Counted from the first letter of the stretch, positions 1-9,071 are shown. The stretch is DNA of 64,000 nt from Nitrosospira multiformis (GCF_900111585.1 NZ_FOHI01000005.1:124001-188000); one strand, 5' to 3'. Numbers and translations: made by a program. Notes: generated from the sequence alone by a model not told the origin.

Positions 1-236
1 CAGTCGACTCCTGGCGTCATGAATTGCTCACGGAACTGGTTCAGGTATTTCAGACGCTCTGCCCGGTCGATCAGATCCGTATCTGCAATGGTATCGGCGG
101 CACGCGCAAACAGATACGCCAGGCCCATCTGGTCGCGCACTCCGATAGGCAGCGCATTGAGCGTGAGATAAAACGAACGGGAAACCTGCTTGAGAATGTC
201 GTGCAGCAGCTCGTGTTTGGTGGAGGGGGCAGTCAA
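1..236 (-). CDS. Squalene/phytoene synthase family protein (amino end only)
   Basis: The gene runs off the left edge, so only about the first 78 residues are present. The translation begins LTAPSTKHELLHDILKQ and contains SRSFYLTL, then LAYLFARAADTIADT, the aspartate-bearing prenyl-diphosphate-binding signature of squalene/phytoene synthases. By family knowledge it condenses two farnesyl diphosphates head to head towards squalene and hopanoids, at the membrane. No ATG is available in frame; TTG at 236 is the best start because homologous family members begin about 15 residues before SRSFYLTL, but I see no strong ribosome-binding site before it. Functional subtype (squalene synthase versus HpnD-like) cannot be decided from this fragment. 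Confidence 0.8.
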   Translation of the reverse strand, partial: MTAPSTKHELLHDILKQVSRSFYLTLNALPIGVRDQMGLAYLFARAADTIADTDLIDRAERLKYLNQFREQFMTPGVD

Positions 237-402
237 GGATGGAAATTCCGGAACCGTTAACGCAAAGAGCAGAACATTACCTGCTCTCCTACTGGAGGGT
301 CAAGATGACGTGTTAAGGTAAGAGTTCTCCTTCATAGACCAAATAGAAGGGAATATCGCAGGAGTATGGTAGATTATTGAGAACCGTTGACACACTTTTA
401 GC

Positions 403-741
403 ATGTCCAAAAGCAGAAGCAGGCGCCTCAGAAAAAAACTCCATCTGGATGAATTCCAGGAATTCGGCTTCGAGATTTCATTTTCATTGCCTGAAAATCT
501 TGATAGCGAGAAACTGGACGATTTTTTTGATCAATTTATCACGGAGGCCATTGAGAACAACGGTTTGGTGTTTGGGGGTGGTATCGGGGGAAATAGCGGA
601 GGTTTTGTAACATTAGGCAAACGAGGAAGCGCTACTGAAGAGCATAGAGACCGGGTAAAAAGCTGGTTAGTTGCGCATCCTATGGTAGCTGATGTCCAGA
701 TCGGAGAGCTTGTTGATGCATGGCATGGGTATGATGAGTAA
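403..741 (+). CDS. yggL: YggL family (DUF469) 50S ribosome-binding protein
   Basis: A 112-residue protein starting MSKSRSRRLRKKLHLDEFQE, which is the hallmark basic amino end of the YggL/DUF469 family, followed by an acidic middle and the closing TEEHRDRVKSWL and ELVDAWHGYDE segments. E. coli YggL binds the 50S subunit; the same role is assumed here. It stands alone, between the divergent squalene synthase gene and a repeat-bearing spacer. Length matches the family (about 108-115). Confidence 0.88.
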   Translation: MSKSRSRRLRKKLHLDEFQEFGFEISFSLPENLDSEKLDDFFDQFITEAIENNGLVFGGGIGGNSGGFVTLGKRGSATEEHRDRVKSWLVAHPMVADVQIGELVDAWHGYDE

Positions 742-833
742 AAAGGCTCGAGCGAAGCGGAATCCGACAAGAAGCAGGCAGAATCATTAGCTGGACTGCT
801 CTTCGACAATTTTGTTCTGAGCACTGTCCGTCT

Positions 834-857
834 CTTCGACAGGCTCAGGCGAACGGG
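834..857. repeat. REP-like element (CTTCGACAGGCTCAGG type)
   Basis: The spacer carries CTTCGACAGGCTCAGG followed by CGAACGGG, a short extragenic motif I recognise as widely dispersed in proteobacterial genomes. A related copy with the complementary orientation lies near 48040-48088. It sits downstream of the DUF469 gene and of the convergent sugar dehydrogenase gene. Confidence 0.5.
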
Positions 858-916
858 CTACCGAGCGAAAATCGAATTAAAAATTTGCCGGTAGTGCATG
901 CGCCTATCCGGCAAAT

Positions 917-2173
917 TTACGTGAACGCGCCTCCCGCAGCTTTCCCCCTTCGCCTCGCCCATACTCCAATCAAACCCATTCCCGCCAGCATCATCGCGTA
1001 GCTTGCAGGCTCGGGTATAAGGGTGATTCTCCCGACCTGCCCATTGAGGCTTACCAGATAAAGGTTGCCGGAAGCATCCTCGCCGAATGAGGTGATATTC
1101 CCCGAAATGCCGGTTGGGGAGAGCAGTTCGGCAGTGCGGTCGGTGAGGTCGGTAATGCCTGAGCCGGTAAAGCGGAAGGACATTACTTTATCGTTCACGA
1201 AGTCCGCAAAGAAGTAGGTGCCTTCCAGGCCGGGGATTTCTGAGCCGCGGTAGACATAGCCCCCAATGACTGAACCGCCATCCGCGGTATGGTTATATTC
1301 AAAGATGGGCGGGGTATGGTTGGGAATCTGTGGATCGTTGGGAAAATTCACCAGCGTTCCCTCGAATCTGCGCCACCCATAGTTCGCTCCGGCAGCGCCG
1401 ATATCGATTTCCTCGCGTGCGTTCTGCCCGACGTCACCGATGTAGAAAGTACCGTTTTCCCGGTCGAAACTGTTGCGAAACGGGTTGCGCAATCCATACG
1501 CATATATCTCCGGATTGCCGCCTGTGATATTTCCATCCGGTATTGCATAGCCATACTGCGTGGGGTCATTGGGCAGGCGATCAGATGAAACATCGACCCG
1601 CAAAATTTTACCGAGATTGCTGGACAGGTTTTGTGCGCGATTACCAGGATCGTCCCGGAGGCCGCCGTCTCCTGTGGCTATGTAAAGATTCCCCCGCTCG
1701 CCGGGCCTGAAGCCGAGCCATCCGGCCTTGTGATTGTTGAACTCAGGTTGCTGCACAGTGAGCACTGTTTGCCGGCTGGTGATATCTGCCACGTTCGGCT
1801 GCGTCGCACTTACCTGATACGTCGCAACCACGGTATTGAGCGAGGTCTTGTCGATGTAATCGACATAAAATCGACGGTTGCTGGCAAAGTTGGGATCGAA
1901 TGCCATGCCCAGCAGGCCGCGTTCCCCCTCGGTATTGACCGAGCCTGACAGATCGAGAAATGGTGTTGGCCGCACACTCCCATTCTGGAGGATTTTGATC
2001 AGCCCGCCCTGTTCGACAATGAACAGGCGTGAGTCTCCTGCTGGCGATGTTGCGAACAAAGGGCGATCAAGGCCGTTTGCAACGATTCGGGTTTGCAACT
2101 GTGCGAAAGCCTCCGGTGCCCCAAGACCAGTGGCGAAGACCAAAGCAAGCAGGGCAGAAAAGGGTTTGATCAT
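917..2173 (-). CDS. PQQ-dependent sugar dehydrogenase (glucose/sorbosone type) with PEP-CTERM anchor
   Basis: The 418-residue protein has a signal peptide (hydrophobic residues about 5-23, AFAQ cleavage), then a six-bladed beta-propeller of the glucose/sorbosone dehydrogenase family: DRPLFATSPAGDSRLFIVEQGG, GLLGMAFDPNF, the LYIATGDGG motif and YGLRNPFR. Family members oxidise aldose sugars with pyrroloquinoline quinone in the periplasm. The carboxy end is a textbook PEP-CTERM sorting signal: PEPASYAMMLAG, a short hydrophobic stretch, then ARRRGKA. This predicts processing by an exosortase/EpsH system and export to the surface or exopolysaccharide. No quinone-biosynthesis gene is nearby. Sugar substrate and quinone use are unproven. 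Confidence 0.88.
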   Translation of the reverse strand: MIKPFSALLALVFATGLGAPEAFAQLQTRIVANGLDRPLFATSPAGDSRLFIVEQGGLIKILQNGSVRPTPFLDLSGSVNTEGERGLLGMAFDPNFASNRRFYVDYIDKTSLNTVVATYQVSATQPNVADITSRQTVLTVQQPEFNNHKAGWLGFRPGERGNLYIATGDGGLRDDPGNRAQNLSSNLGKILRVDVSSDRLPNDPTQYGYAIPDGNITGGNPEIYAYGLRNPFRNSFDRENGTFYIGDVGQNAREEIDIGAAGANYGWRRFEGTLVNFPNDPQIPNHTPPIFEYNHTADGGSVIGGYVYRGSEIPGLEGTYFFADFVNDKVMSFRFTGSGITDLTDRTAELLSPTGISGNITSFGEDASGNLYLVSLNGQVGRITLIPEPASYAMMLAGMGLIGVWARRRGKAAGGAFT

Positions 2174-2480
2174 GTCAGCTCTTCGGGATCGGTTAGAGTT
2201 GGAATCAATAGAGTCATTAGTGGAAATAATGCAAAGTTCAACTTATGTATAGAAAAGGCAAAGTTCGCTGTCAACCCGGCTTGAAATTGGTGGAATTCGA
2301 ATCTATCGTTATTGCCAGGTTTCCATTTTGGAACAGGCGCGCTCAAAACCTGCCGGGATAGAAATCCGTTGAAGTTAGAAGGAGTTACAAAGGAATCACC
2401 GGGCAAGCCAAAACAGCACAACTTGCTATACTGAATCATGGGTGTCCTATTCATTGTCATCGATCGCGGAGGGGAGGGGC
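2174..2480. other. Spacer between divergent genes
   Basis: About 307 bases between the divergently read sugar dehydrogenase and macro-domain genes. It must hold both promoters. I see no RNA gene, no repeat and no convincing small reading frame with a ribosome-binding site. Confidence 0.5.
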
Positions 2481-3020
2481 ATGATTCACGAAGTAAGGGG
2501 CGATATCCTGCTGAGCCATGCTCAGGTCATTGCCCATGCCGTTGCCCCCCATGATCGTTTCAGCGAGGGACTGGCTTTGAGTTTGCGCCAGCGGTGGCCC
2601 GCCCTGGTCAAGGATTTCCACCACTTCTGCCATACCATGCATCCCAAAGCGGGTGACGTATGGGTCTGGTCGGGTGCGATGAGCAAACGGGTGATCAGCC
2701 TGCTGACGAATGAAGTGCCGCCCGACATCGGGGGCAAGCCGCCTCCGGCCAGAAAGGAAGTTTTAGAGCTTTCGTTGCGCGAACTTCGCAGTTTGCTGGA
2801 GAGCAAGAGGTTTTCCCATGTCGCGCTACCGCGCCTTGCTACCGGCGCGGGCGGCCTGGATTGGAAGGTGGTGGAGCCCTTGATCGAGCGCCATCTCGGG
2901 GACCTGGACCTGCCTATTTATATTTATACTCAGTATGAGGAAGGCGTTCAGGCCATAGAGCCGGGGTTGAGTCGCCATGATAGTCTCGACAGGAGACCGG
3001 ACACTTCCCGCAAGCAATAG
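2481..3020 (+). CDS. Macro-domain (ADP-ribose-binding) protein
   Basis: A stand-alone macro domain of about 179 residues. Visible motifs are VRGDILLSHAQVIAHAVAP at the amino end (adenine/ribose-binding strand) and PRLATGAGGLDW around residue 115, the glycine-rich phosphate-binding loop. Family members bind or hydrolyse ADP-ribose or its derivatives. The reading frame is open further upstream from a GTG at 2442, but the ATG at 2481 is preceded by a strong AGGGGAGG ribosome-binding site and begins directly at the domain, so it is preferred. The last 25 residues are polar and outside the fold. No toxin partner is adjacent, so a DarTG-type role is not supported. Confidence 0.83.
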   Translation: MIHEVRGDILLSHAQVIAHAVAPHDRFSEGLALSLRQRWPALVKDFHHFCHTMHPKAGDVWVWSGAMSKRVISLLTNEVPPDIGGKPPPARKEVLELSLRELRSLLESKRFSHVALPRLATGAGGLDWKVVEPLIERHLGDLDLPIYIYTQYEEGVQAIEPGLSRHDSLDRRPDTSRKQ

Positions 3021-3057
3021 CCTGACGATTCCCGGGTCCGATTCCAGAATAGGGAGA

Positions 3058-5472
3058 TCAGGAGGCCTTTTTGCCGGCGGGTAGCAGATGCAACGTTTGC
3101 TCGGATGGGCCAGGAAGGAAGGGCGTGAGCCTGCCTGTCACCCAGTCTTCGTGTCCGCTGCCGTAATAAGGTGACAGGGGATGTCCGCTCTGGCCGCCGG
3201 GCATCTCGAAATACCCACTCTCTTCATCGCCCGGGGCGACAGCAAACCGGTTCGACGCGCCAAATGCCGGACCCTGCACGCGTGGCATTTTGCTGTCTCC
3301 GGCAAGTTCATCCCCGGGCATATCCAGCCACTTTCCGATAAATAATGGTAACGCTTGGCTGAAAGGATGCCGGATGCGGGCGGTATTGCGTTCGCCCCAG
3401 GTTCTTGCGGCAATACCGCCGGGTTGGCGCCGGAAACGCTCGGCTACCCGGTGCGCGCACCTGCCGAGGAGATCGTCCCAGTCGGCATGCACAGGGAGTA
3501 GAAGGTGCGGGGGGCGTTCCTCTATCAATTTCCAGACCGCATGTTCCGCCTGGTTCAACGGCGGCAGTTCGAAATCCGGGTATTTCCCCCGTACGACTGC
3601 TTCAAATCCGCGGAGGACGCCATTGACAACTTCCTGCCGAAAGGCGCGCACCACCCGGTAGGCTGCCGATTCCGTGGATGCATGTCCATCCCAGTCCTTG
3701 AGCGCCTGTTGCATTTCGCTGCGCCAGGGGGCTGCTTCGGTTCTTTCCAGGGTCTGCTCGAGAAGTTGCCGCCAGCGCGCGAGGAACAGTGCCCGGTCGT
3801 CCAGTTGGATAGCCAGCATGGTGGCAGGCGTAAAATAATCATGTTGATAAAGGGTGTCGCGGATCTGCTTTGCCCGTGCGCCCAGGTCAAAGCCGCCATC
3901 CCCAAGCCTCTCCAGCATCAGGCCGTCCACGGTGCGCGCGTTTGCAGTCCACAGACGCTGGTCGGTGGGATCGATGATTGTTGGATAGAGCGCGGGCTCC
4001 AGCCATCCGTTCCAGCCGGTACCTGGTGCACTCCAGTCTGCCGGGAGCCGCGGATTATATTCCTTGCCCCGTGCTGGAAGCCTTCCGGCAATAGTCCACG
4101 CGGTTCTGCCTGTCCGGTCACCCACGATAAAGTTCTGCGCGGGGATACCGGCATTCCGTACGATGACGATCGCCTCATCCACGCTTTCCGCCTGTTCCAG
4201 ATCGGTAAGCGTGATATCCATCGAGCCCGGGTGATGCGCGGTCCAGGCAAATGCGAGGGGTATTCCGTCATAATCGGTTGCCGCAATGGGTCCCCATTCT
4301 GTTTCCTGGACCTCCAGTATTTCATCTGCCGCTCCACGTACACGCAGCACTTCGCGATGCACCTCGATGCGCTTCCATCCGTCCGCAGTCCGGTAGTGCA
4401 GGGGATCATCCGGATCGCGCATTATCCGCACCCAGTCGATCAGGTCACCATAGCTGTTTGTAAAACTCCACGCAATGTGCCGGTTGGAACCGACCGTGAT
4501 TGCCGGTGTGCCCGGCAGGCTGGCGCCTGTGATGTCGCTTGTTTCCCCCGGTCGTTGCGGGTGGGGATAGATGAAGCGTGTACGAAACCAGATATTGGGG
4601 ACGCGCAGTTCCAGGTGCATATCGTTGGCAACCAGCGCCGCGCCTCCAGCCAAGGAGCCAGTCACGGCGAAGCTATTGCTCCCAAGCACGTCGTCGATGT
4701 ATTCGTCGGGGCTATGCGTATCCACGGGAGGCATAAGGCCGGGATCGAGCTTGCGGAGATCGAGTTCGCTCGCAGACGGGATATCCGGCCAGGCAAGGGG
4801 AGTACCCAGCAACGGGGCATCCCATTTGCCACCCATGGCGCTAAGAAACCGGAAGGCAACTGGGGGAAGCGCATCCCGCAGAGTAGAGAAGGCAAGTTCG
4901 CGCACGTCACTTGCTTCTTTCAACGTGAAATACATCGCCCCAATGACCAGCAAGCTGTCTTCGCTGCGCCATGCCAGGGGCTTCAAGCCCAGCAGAAGAT
5001 AGGGAAAGGAGTTTGTCGTCAGCGCATCGAGACCTTCATTTACCCCATTGCGATACGCGTCGAGCAGTTCACGCTGTTCAATCGGCAACTCATTCAGCAT
5101 TGAGGACGCACGTGCCCGCATCCGATGCTTGCGTGCTTCCCGATCGGCGGGCAAGACGCGTGATCCGAACAACTCGGCCAGCTCGCCTGCAGGCTGCCGG
5201 CGCATCAAGTCCATTTGAAAGAAGCGCTCCTGCGCATGAACATAACCCAGCGCCCAAACCAGGTCATGCCGGTTTTGCGCACGCAGCGTAGCGGTACCGA
5301 GGGTATCGCGTTCGACAGCCACAGATGCAGACAGGGCATTCGTTTGCACTGTTCCTTCGTATTGCGGCAAGCTTCCACGCAATACCAGCCAGAGGATGCC
5401 AACGGCGAGCAACGCCAGGATAACAATGGCGCAGGCAACACGGACAAGACGATAAGGCGTCCGGGGCGTCAT
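3058..5472 (-). CDS. Penicillin acylase family Ntn-hydrolase (possible acyl-homoserine lactone acylase)
   Basis: An 804-residue member of the penicillin amidase (S45) family. Residues about 10-32 form a hydrophobic signal/anchor segment, followed by the alpha-subunit region (GYVHAQERFFQMDLMRR). The autocatalytic processing site is visible as GSNSFAV near residue 263: cleavage before the Ser would free the N-terminal nucleophile of the beta subunit. GGAALVANDMHLELRVPNIW and the AWSFTNSYGD segment are also typical. Family members hydrolyse amide bonds of penicillins, cyclic lipopeptides or acyl-homoserine lactones in the periplasm; substrate cannot be read from sequence. A single gene, convergent with the macro-domain gene. 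Confidence 0.88.
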   Translation of the reverse strand: MTPRTPYRLVRVACAIVILALLAVGILWLVLRGSLPQYEGTVQTNALSASVAVERDTLGTATLRAQNRHDLVWALGYVHAQERFFQMDLMRRQPAGELAELFGSRVLPADREARKHRMRARASSMLNELPIEQRELLDAYRNGVNEGLDALTTNSFPYLLLGLKPLAWRSEDSLLVIGAMYFTLKEASDVRELAFSTLRDALPPVAFRFLSAMGGKWDAPLLGTPLAWPDIPSASELDLRKLDPGLMPPVDTHSPDEYIDDVLGSNSFAVTGSLAGGAALVANDMHLELRVPNIWFRTRFIYPHPQRPGETSDITGASLPGTPAITVGSNRHIAWSFTNSYGDLIDWVRIMRDPDDPLHYRTADGWKRIEVHREVLRVRGAADEILEVQETEWGPIAATDYDGIPLAFAWTAHHPGSMDITLTDLEQAESVDEAIVIVRNAGIPAQNFIVGDRTGRTAWTIAGRLPARGKEYNPRLPADWSAPGTGWNGWLEPALYPTIIDPTDQRLWTANARTVDGLMLERLGDGGFDLGARAKQIRDTLYQHDYFTPATMLAIQLDDRALFLARWRQLLEQTLERTEAAPWRSEMQQALKDWDGHASTESAAYRVVRAFRQEVVNGVLRGFEAVVRGKYPDFELPPLNQAEHAVWKLIEERPPHLLLPVHADWDDLLGRCAHRVAERFRRQPGGIAARTWGERNTARIRHPFSQALPLFIGKWLDMPGDELAGDSKMPRVQGPAFGASNRFAVAPGDEESGYFEMPGGQSGHPLSPYYGSGHEDWVTGRLTPFLPGPSEQTLHLLPAGKKAS

Positions 5473-5565
5473 GGAGACGCATTCGCTACGACGAAACAGC
5501 CACTGGCGTGCGGAACGATCATCGGCTGCGGATCATGCCAGCAGGAAGGGATATGCAAGGCGTTT

Positions 5566-5990
5566 TCAGGAGTTCAAAAGCTTTTCCCGGACGGATTCGA
5601 TGTGTTTCCGGTTCACGCCGAGATCGGATTTTCCGAGACGGGAAGCCGAGCGCACCTGAATCACCTTCACTTCCGGATCAAGCCAGAACTCGACGTCATC
5701 CACATATTTCACGATTCGTGTGGTGAATTGCGCATAAGTGTACCTAGGCTCTCTCCGCACTCCTTTTCCCCGTCCAGGGTTTCGATGATGCCGGCAAGGC
5801 GATTCAGCGTGCTCTCGGCGTCCCCTTTCAGGGGCAGCGGAGCGATTTCAGCATAAGCCGCTAAGGGTGATCGGGGTAGAGCACATCTGGCTGGATACGC
5901 TGTTGGGGTTGTTGGAGGGAGTCTTGAGCCTCCCCCCAACAACCCCAGATCGGCAGGAGAGGCGGCCGCGGTCTCACATCCTGCCGTCAT
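5566..5990 (-). pseudogene. DUF1499 protein, decayed by several frameshifts
   Basis: Pieces of one DUF1499 protein lie in sequence but in different minus-strand frames. From upstream: GGRLKTPSNNPNSVSSQ (the family's N-terminal motif) in one frame, VLYPDHP in a second, YAEIAPLPLKGDAESTL in a third, and then YVDDVEFWLDPEVKVIQVRS to SDLGVNRKHIES after a further break near 5760. The last break looks like loss of one G in GAGGTG. The usual signal peptide is also missing: only TAGC remains before the mature part, with a TGA just upstream. At least three frame breaks argue for true decay instead of one sequencing error. It follows the cytochrome c gene on the same strand. Confidence 0.75.
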
Positions 5991-6027
5991 TTCCCGTCAG
6001 AACGCCGATACAGCCGCTATTCGGCCG

Positions 6028-6333
6028 CTATTTCGTCTTACTGTTCGCCAGAACGTATTCTGCGAGACGTTGCGCCGGTTCGCCCTGAATATTGGGGAAA
6101 GCCGTCATACCCATGCTTCCCTTCTGAACTTTCTGAATGATGGCATCCTTATTGGCCATCTTCTCGCTCAATATCATTGCGGCGCCAGCTTCGGGTTTGT
6201 GGCATTTTGTGCAGTTTGTGCTGAATATATCTTCTCCCGTGGCGTCCGAGGGCGGGGTGTAAGGATCTGTTCTCGAACAACCCATCAAGCCTGCCAGTGC
6301 GACAAACGTCAATATTAAAGTTATCTTCTTCAT
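6028..6333 (-). CDS. Small lipoprotein cytochrome c (class I)
   Basis: A 101-residue protein with a lipoprotein signal (LAGLMGC lipobox, Cys at residue 19) and one haem-binding CTKCH motif near residue 41. The downstream Met in GSMGMTAFP is the likely sixth haem ligand, so it is a cytochrome c5-like monohaem electron carrier tethered to a membrane facing the periplasm. The start has an AGGAGC ribosome-binding site. It precedes the DUF1499 remnant. Redox partner unknown; small class I cytochromes are abundant in ammonia oxidisers. Confidence 0.88.
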   Translation of the reverse strand: MKKITLILTFVALAGLMGCSRTDPYTPPSDATGEDIFSTNCTKCHKPEAGAAMILSEKMANKDAIIQKVQKGSMGMTAFPNIQGEPAQRLAEYVLANSKTK

Positions 6334-6466
6334 TTTTGCTCCTGATTAGAGAGGAATTGTTTTTATACCGCAGGGTGGAGATTATAGCGCGCTATACGGT
6401 CCAAAGTGACATTGCACTTTAAGGCTTCATTCGACAATCCCTGAGCATCGAGCGGAGCAGGATCTG

Positions 6467-7849
6467 TTACCTGTCACCTGCCGCTGCCCTTGGCTGGAAA
6501 ATGGCTGGAAAATTATTCAAAACAATTTCTCCGCCCGAAATAACCAGATCCGGGTATTCCAGATTTTTCAGGTTATGAGTGGGATCCCCCTTGATGGCGA
6601 TCACGTCGGCAGACGCGCCGGGCAGGAGGGTGCCGAGAAGGGGCAGGCCGAGGTGTTCTCCCGCTTTCGACGTGGCTGCGCGCAGGACCTCCAGGGTTTC
6701 CATATTTCCCATCTGCATCATGTACATAAGCTCTTGGGCGTCGATTCCCCTGGGAACATCCGGATGTGCAATTTCAGCGCCATACAGCAGTTCGCCCCCC
6801 TGTTCCCGCCAGACCCGGGCATTGCGCGCAACACCGGGACATTTCGACAGGGTATCGAGTGTCGTAATTATTTTGACGCCCTGCGACACGGCTTTTTTTA
6901 ACAGAGGCTCGGGGATGATGTCACAGGGAACATGCGCCCATTCATCGACTCCTGCGTTGATGGCAATCTCCGCGCCCTTTACTTCGGCGATATGGGCCGT
7001 TACCTTGCGTTTGTTCACATGGGCTTCATCCACTATCGCTTTTACGACTCTTTCAGGGAGCAGGGGCCAGGCAGTGCTGAGATCAGTATTGGGATGTGGG
7101 TGAGAGGAATGGGCGTGCTTTGCCGGTTCGTGACTTGTCGGTTCGTGGTTTGGCGGTTCGTGATTGGGCTGTGCATGATGAGCATGATTACCGGCCACCG
7201 CATGGTTGTGGTGATGCCCGTGCGCATGGCCGCCCGACCACGGCGCGCCGGGTTCGCCGCCGGGTTCCAGAGCAATCTTGATCACCACCGCGCCCGCATC
7301 GATCAGGTTGCGGACCGTTTCTCTTGCTTCTTTCTCCGTGGATACCGGTGTTGCGATATTCTTTTCCCCTGTCAGCGGGATAGGATAACCGCCAGGTGCG
7401 GTGATGATGGGTCCCGAGGTAAGCATGCGCAAGGTGCCATTTCCACCGTAGGGCTTGTGTACCGGTCCGCCTACGTCCCGGATTGTGGTAATCCCATGCT
7501 TCAATACAGTATCAGCAGGAACACCCTGGAACGAAAGATGGGCGTGCAATTCGATAAAACCGGGCAGTATCGTCGCGTCCCCCAGATCGATGACTTTTGC
7601 ATTATCGGGGGCGAATGAGCCGCGTGGGCCGATTTGCGTTACCTTTCCGTTTACTATCTGTACCGACGTGTTTGTCCTCATCTTGTGGCCGTCGAAAACC
7701 CGTGCGGCATGCAGGAGAAGCGCGTCGTGCTTCCCCGTCTGGGCAACAGCCAGAGGGGAAGCCAGCATGATCGACATCAACGATAAACCTGTCGTGATTC
7801 GGCTGGCGAGGCTGATGAGGCTGGTGATTTTCAGGCAGACGCTTTTCAT
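6467..7849 (-). CDS. Secreted amidohydrolase with a histidine-rich insert
   Basis: A 460-residue amidohydrolase-superfamily (imidazolonepropionase/prolidase-like) enzyme with a signal peptide ending near residue 36 (LAVAQ). The metal-binding HAH is at residues 102-104 (IELHAHLSFQG). Further conserved parts are TIRDVGG, VTAHIAEVKGAEIAI with DEWAHVP, and the closing LLPGASADVIAIKGDP strand. Residues 208-252 hold an extra segment with 16 histidines in 45 residues, in NHEPP/SHEPA-type repeats; this is absent from ordinary family members and suggests metal binding. A strong AAGGAG ribosome-binding site precedes the start. It is the last gene of the minus-strand block that begins with the TonB receptor, 67 bases after the GH88-like gene; co-transcription is possible but unproven. 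Confidence 0.82.
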   Translation of the reverse strand: MKSVCLKITSLISLASRITTGLSLMSIMLASPLAVAQTGKHDALLLHAARVFDGHKMRTNTSVQIVNGKVTQIGPRGSFAPDNAKVIDLGDATILPGFIELHAHLSFQGVPADTVLKHGITTIRDVGGPVHKPYGGNGTLRMLTSGPIITAPGGYPIPLTGEKNIATPVSTEKEARETVRNLIDAGAVVIKIALEPGGEPGAPWSGGHAHGHHHNHAVAGNHAHHAQPNHEPPNHEPTSHEPAKHAHSSHPHPNTDLSTAWPLLPERVVKAIVDEAHVNKRKVTAHIAEVKGAEIAINAGVDEWAHVPCDIIPEPLLKKAVSQGVKIITTLDTLSKCPGVARNARVWREQGGELLYGAEIAHPDVPRGIDAQELMYMMQMGNMETLEVLRAATSKAGEHLGLPLLGTLLPGASADVIAIKGDPTHNLKNLEYPDLVISGGEIVLNNFPAIFQPRAAAGDR

Positions 7850-7916
7850 GGGGCCTTTTCTCCTTTTTCCTTTTATCTTGATTGCGTTCCAGATGCTGCT
7901 CGATTCAGCAGTGTTT

Positions 7917-9071
7917 TTAGAACTCGTCCGGCTTCAGCATATTCAGCAGAACACAGAGAGCGGCCATGAGAAAAAAACTGCCCCAGGCAGACTCGACCAT
8001 TTCCTCTTTGTTGCTGTTGGTCTTATAACAGCAGCCCCAGAATATTCCGGAGGGCGGCTCGCCACTTTTTGCACGGTTGCCGCTTTCATGAAAACCGGTG
8101 AAGTAATCGCTTCGAACGATCGCGGCAATCTCCCGATGGGCGGAAGTACACCATCGGGTTCCGTCCACCAGCAGTTCAGCGAGGGTGAGCATTGCGAGGG
8201 ACGCGATGACCGAGGACGAAGGGTCGGCAAGACCTGATGGATCATCCAGCCGATTCAGGGGCAGGGACGCCGACCGCGAGCGCTTCCAGTATTCACACGC
8301 GCGCAACGTGCAGGTCAGGTAAGGTTCTCCCCACAGTGCTGCTGCCCGGCTTAAGCCCAGCATGGCCCATGCTTGACCGCGAGACCATACGCCTGCCGGT
8401 CCCGTTGGCTGAAAGTGCCCGTCAGCGAAGCGCGCGCCGGGGTGAAATGCGCCGTTCCCGGTACCGCACACTCCTGCCAGGGTGCTTGCGTGAGTACGCG
8501 CGACTTGATGATGAGCACTATCCCCACTGTGATTCAGAAGCTGGATCAGGGGAGCAAGCGAGTCCACGGAGATGAGTTGATTGCCTTCCTTTCCGCCTCC
8601 CATATCTCTACCGAGTGGAACGCAATGCATTTCCGGATCATAGGAAGAGGCAATCGCGGAAATGGAGGCCGAGGCAAGGCCACGCGCCTTTGCGTCACCG
8701 AACCAGAGATCGCCAAGTGCAGACCCATACCAGAATATGAGGTTTCGGTTAATGGAGTCGGTTGTGATTTTTGGAGACACCCTCTGGCAAATGGCGGCAG
8801 CCTTATGGCGATCGGACAGGGCGCCTGTTATCCGTGATCGAAGCCACCAGCACGCTCCCCAGTATCCTCCGACCCAGGAACCGCCTGACGATAAGATCCA
8901 TCGATCGGCAACCCGGAGCGAATAAAGCGGAAAACTGTTCGCGCAGCTCGAATGAATGGTCCCCATGCGCTGTACCAGCAACTCCAGTGCCTGCTTCATT
9001 TCTGCATGATTCAACAGGATGCCTGACGACTGCTCCTCGATGCTGTATCGGGTCTTTTCAAGCATGTGCAT
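7917..9071 (-). CDS. GH88-like glycoside hydrolase (six-hairpin fold)
   Basis: A 384-residue protein resembling unsaturated glucuronyl hydrolases (GH88). Signs of this family are SWVGGYWGACWW near residue 65, QLISVDSLAPL near 165-175 with Asp170 at the place of the catalytic Asp, NGAFHPGARF, and WSRGQAWAMLGLSRAA. A DPSSSVIASLAMLTLAELL helix follows. Family enzymes hydrate and cleave unsaturated uronic-acid residues. No signal peptide is visible. It lies 24 bases after the AlgE-like barrel gene, and porin plus hydrolase suggests handling of an acidic sugar or related conjugate. No strong ribosome-binding site is seen at either candidate ATG (9071 or 9065). Assignment is by motif only; the substrate is unknown. 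Confidence 0.68.
   Translation of the reverse strand: MHMLEKTRYSIEEQSSGILLNHAEMKQALELLVQRMGTIHSSCANSFPLYSLRVADRWILSSGGSWVGGYWGACWWLRSRITGALSDRHKAAAICQRVSPKITTDSINRNLIFWYGSALGDLWFGDAKARGLASASISAIASSYDPEMHCVPLGRDMGGGKEGNQLISVDSLAPLIQLLNHSGDSAHHQVARTHASTLAGVCGTGNGAFHPGARFADGHFQPTGPAGVWSRGQAWAMLGLSRAAALWGEPYLTCTLRACEYWKRSRSASLPLNRLDDPSGLADPSSSVIASLAMLTLAELLVDGTRWCTSAHREIAAIVRSDYFTGFHESGNRAKSGEPPSGIFWGCCYKTNSNKEEMVESAWGSFFLMAALCVLLNMLKPDEF

Noticed and set aside
3505-5103. 532-codon open frame on the plus strand, antisense to the penicillin acylase
   Set aside because: It is the mirror of a well-supported gene; composition has no family match and no ribosome-binding site. GC-rich coding DNA often leaves such frames.
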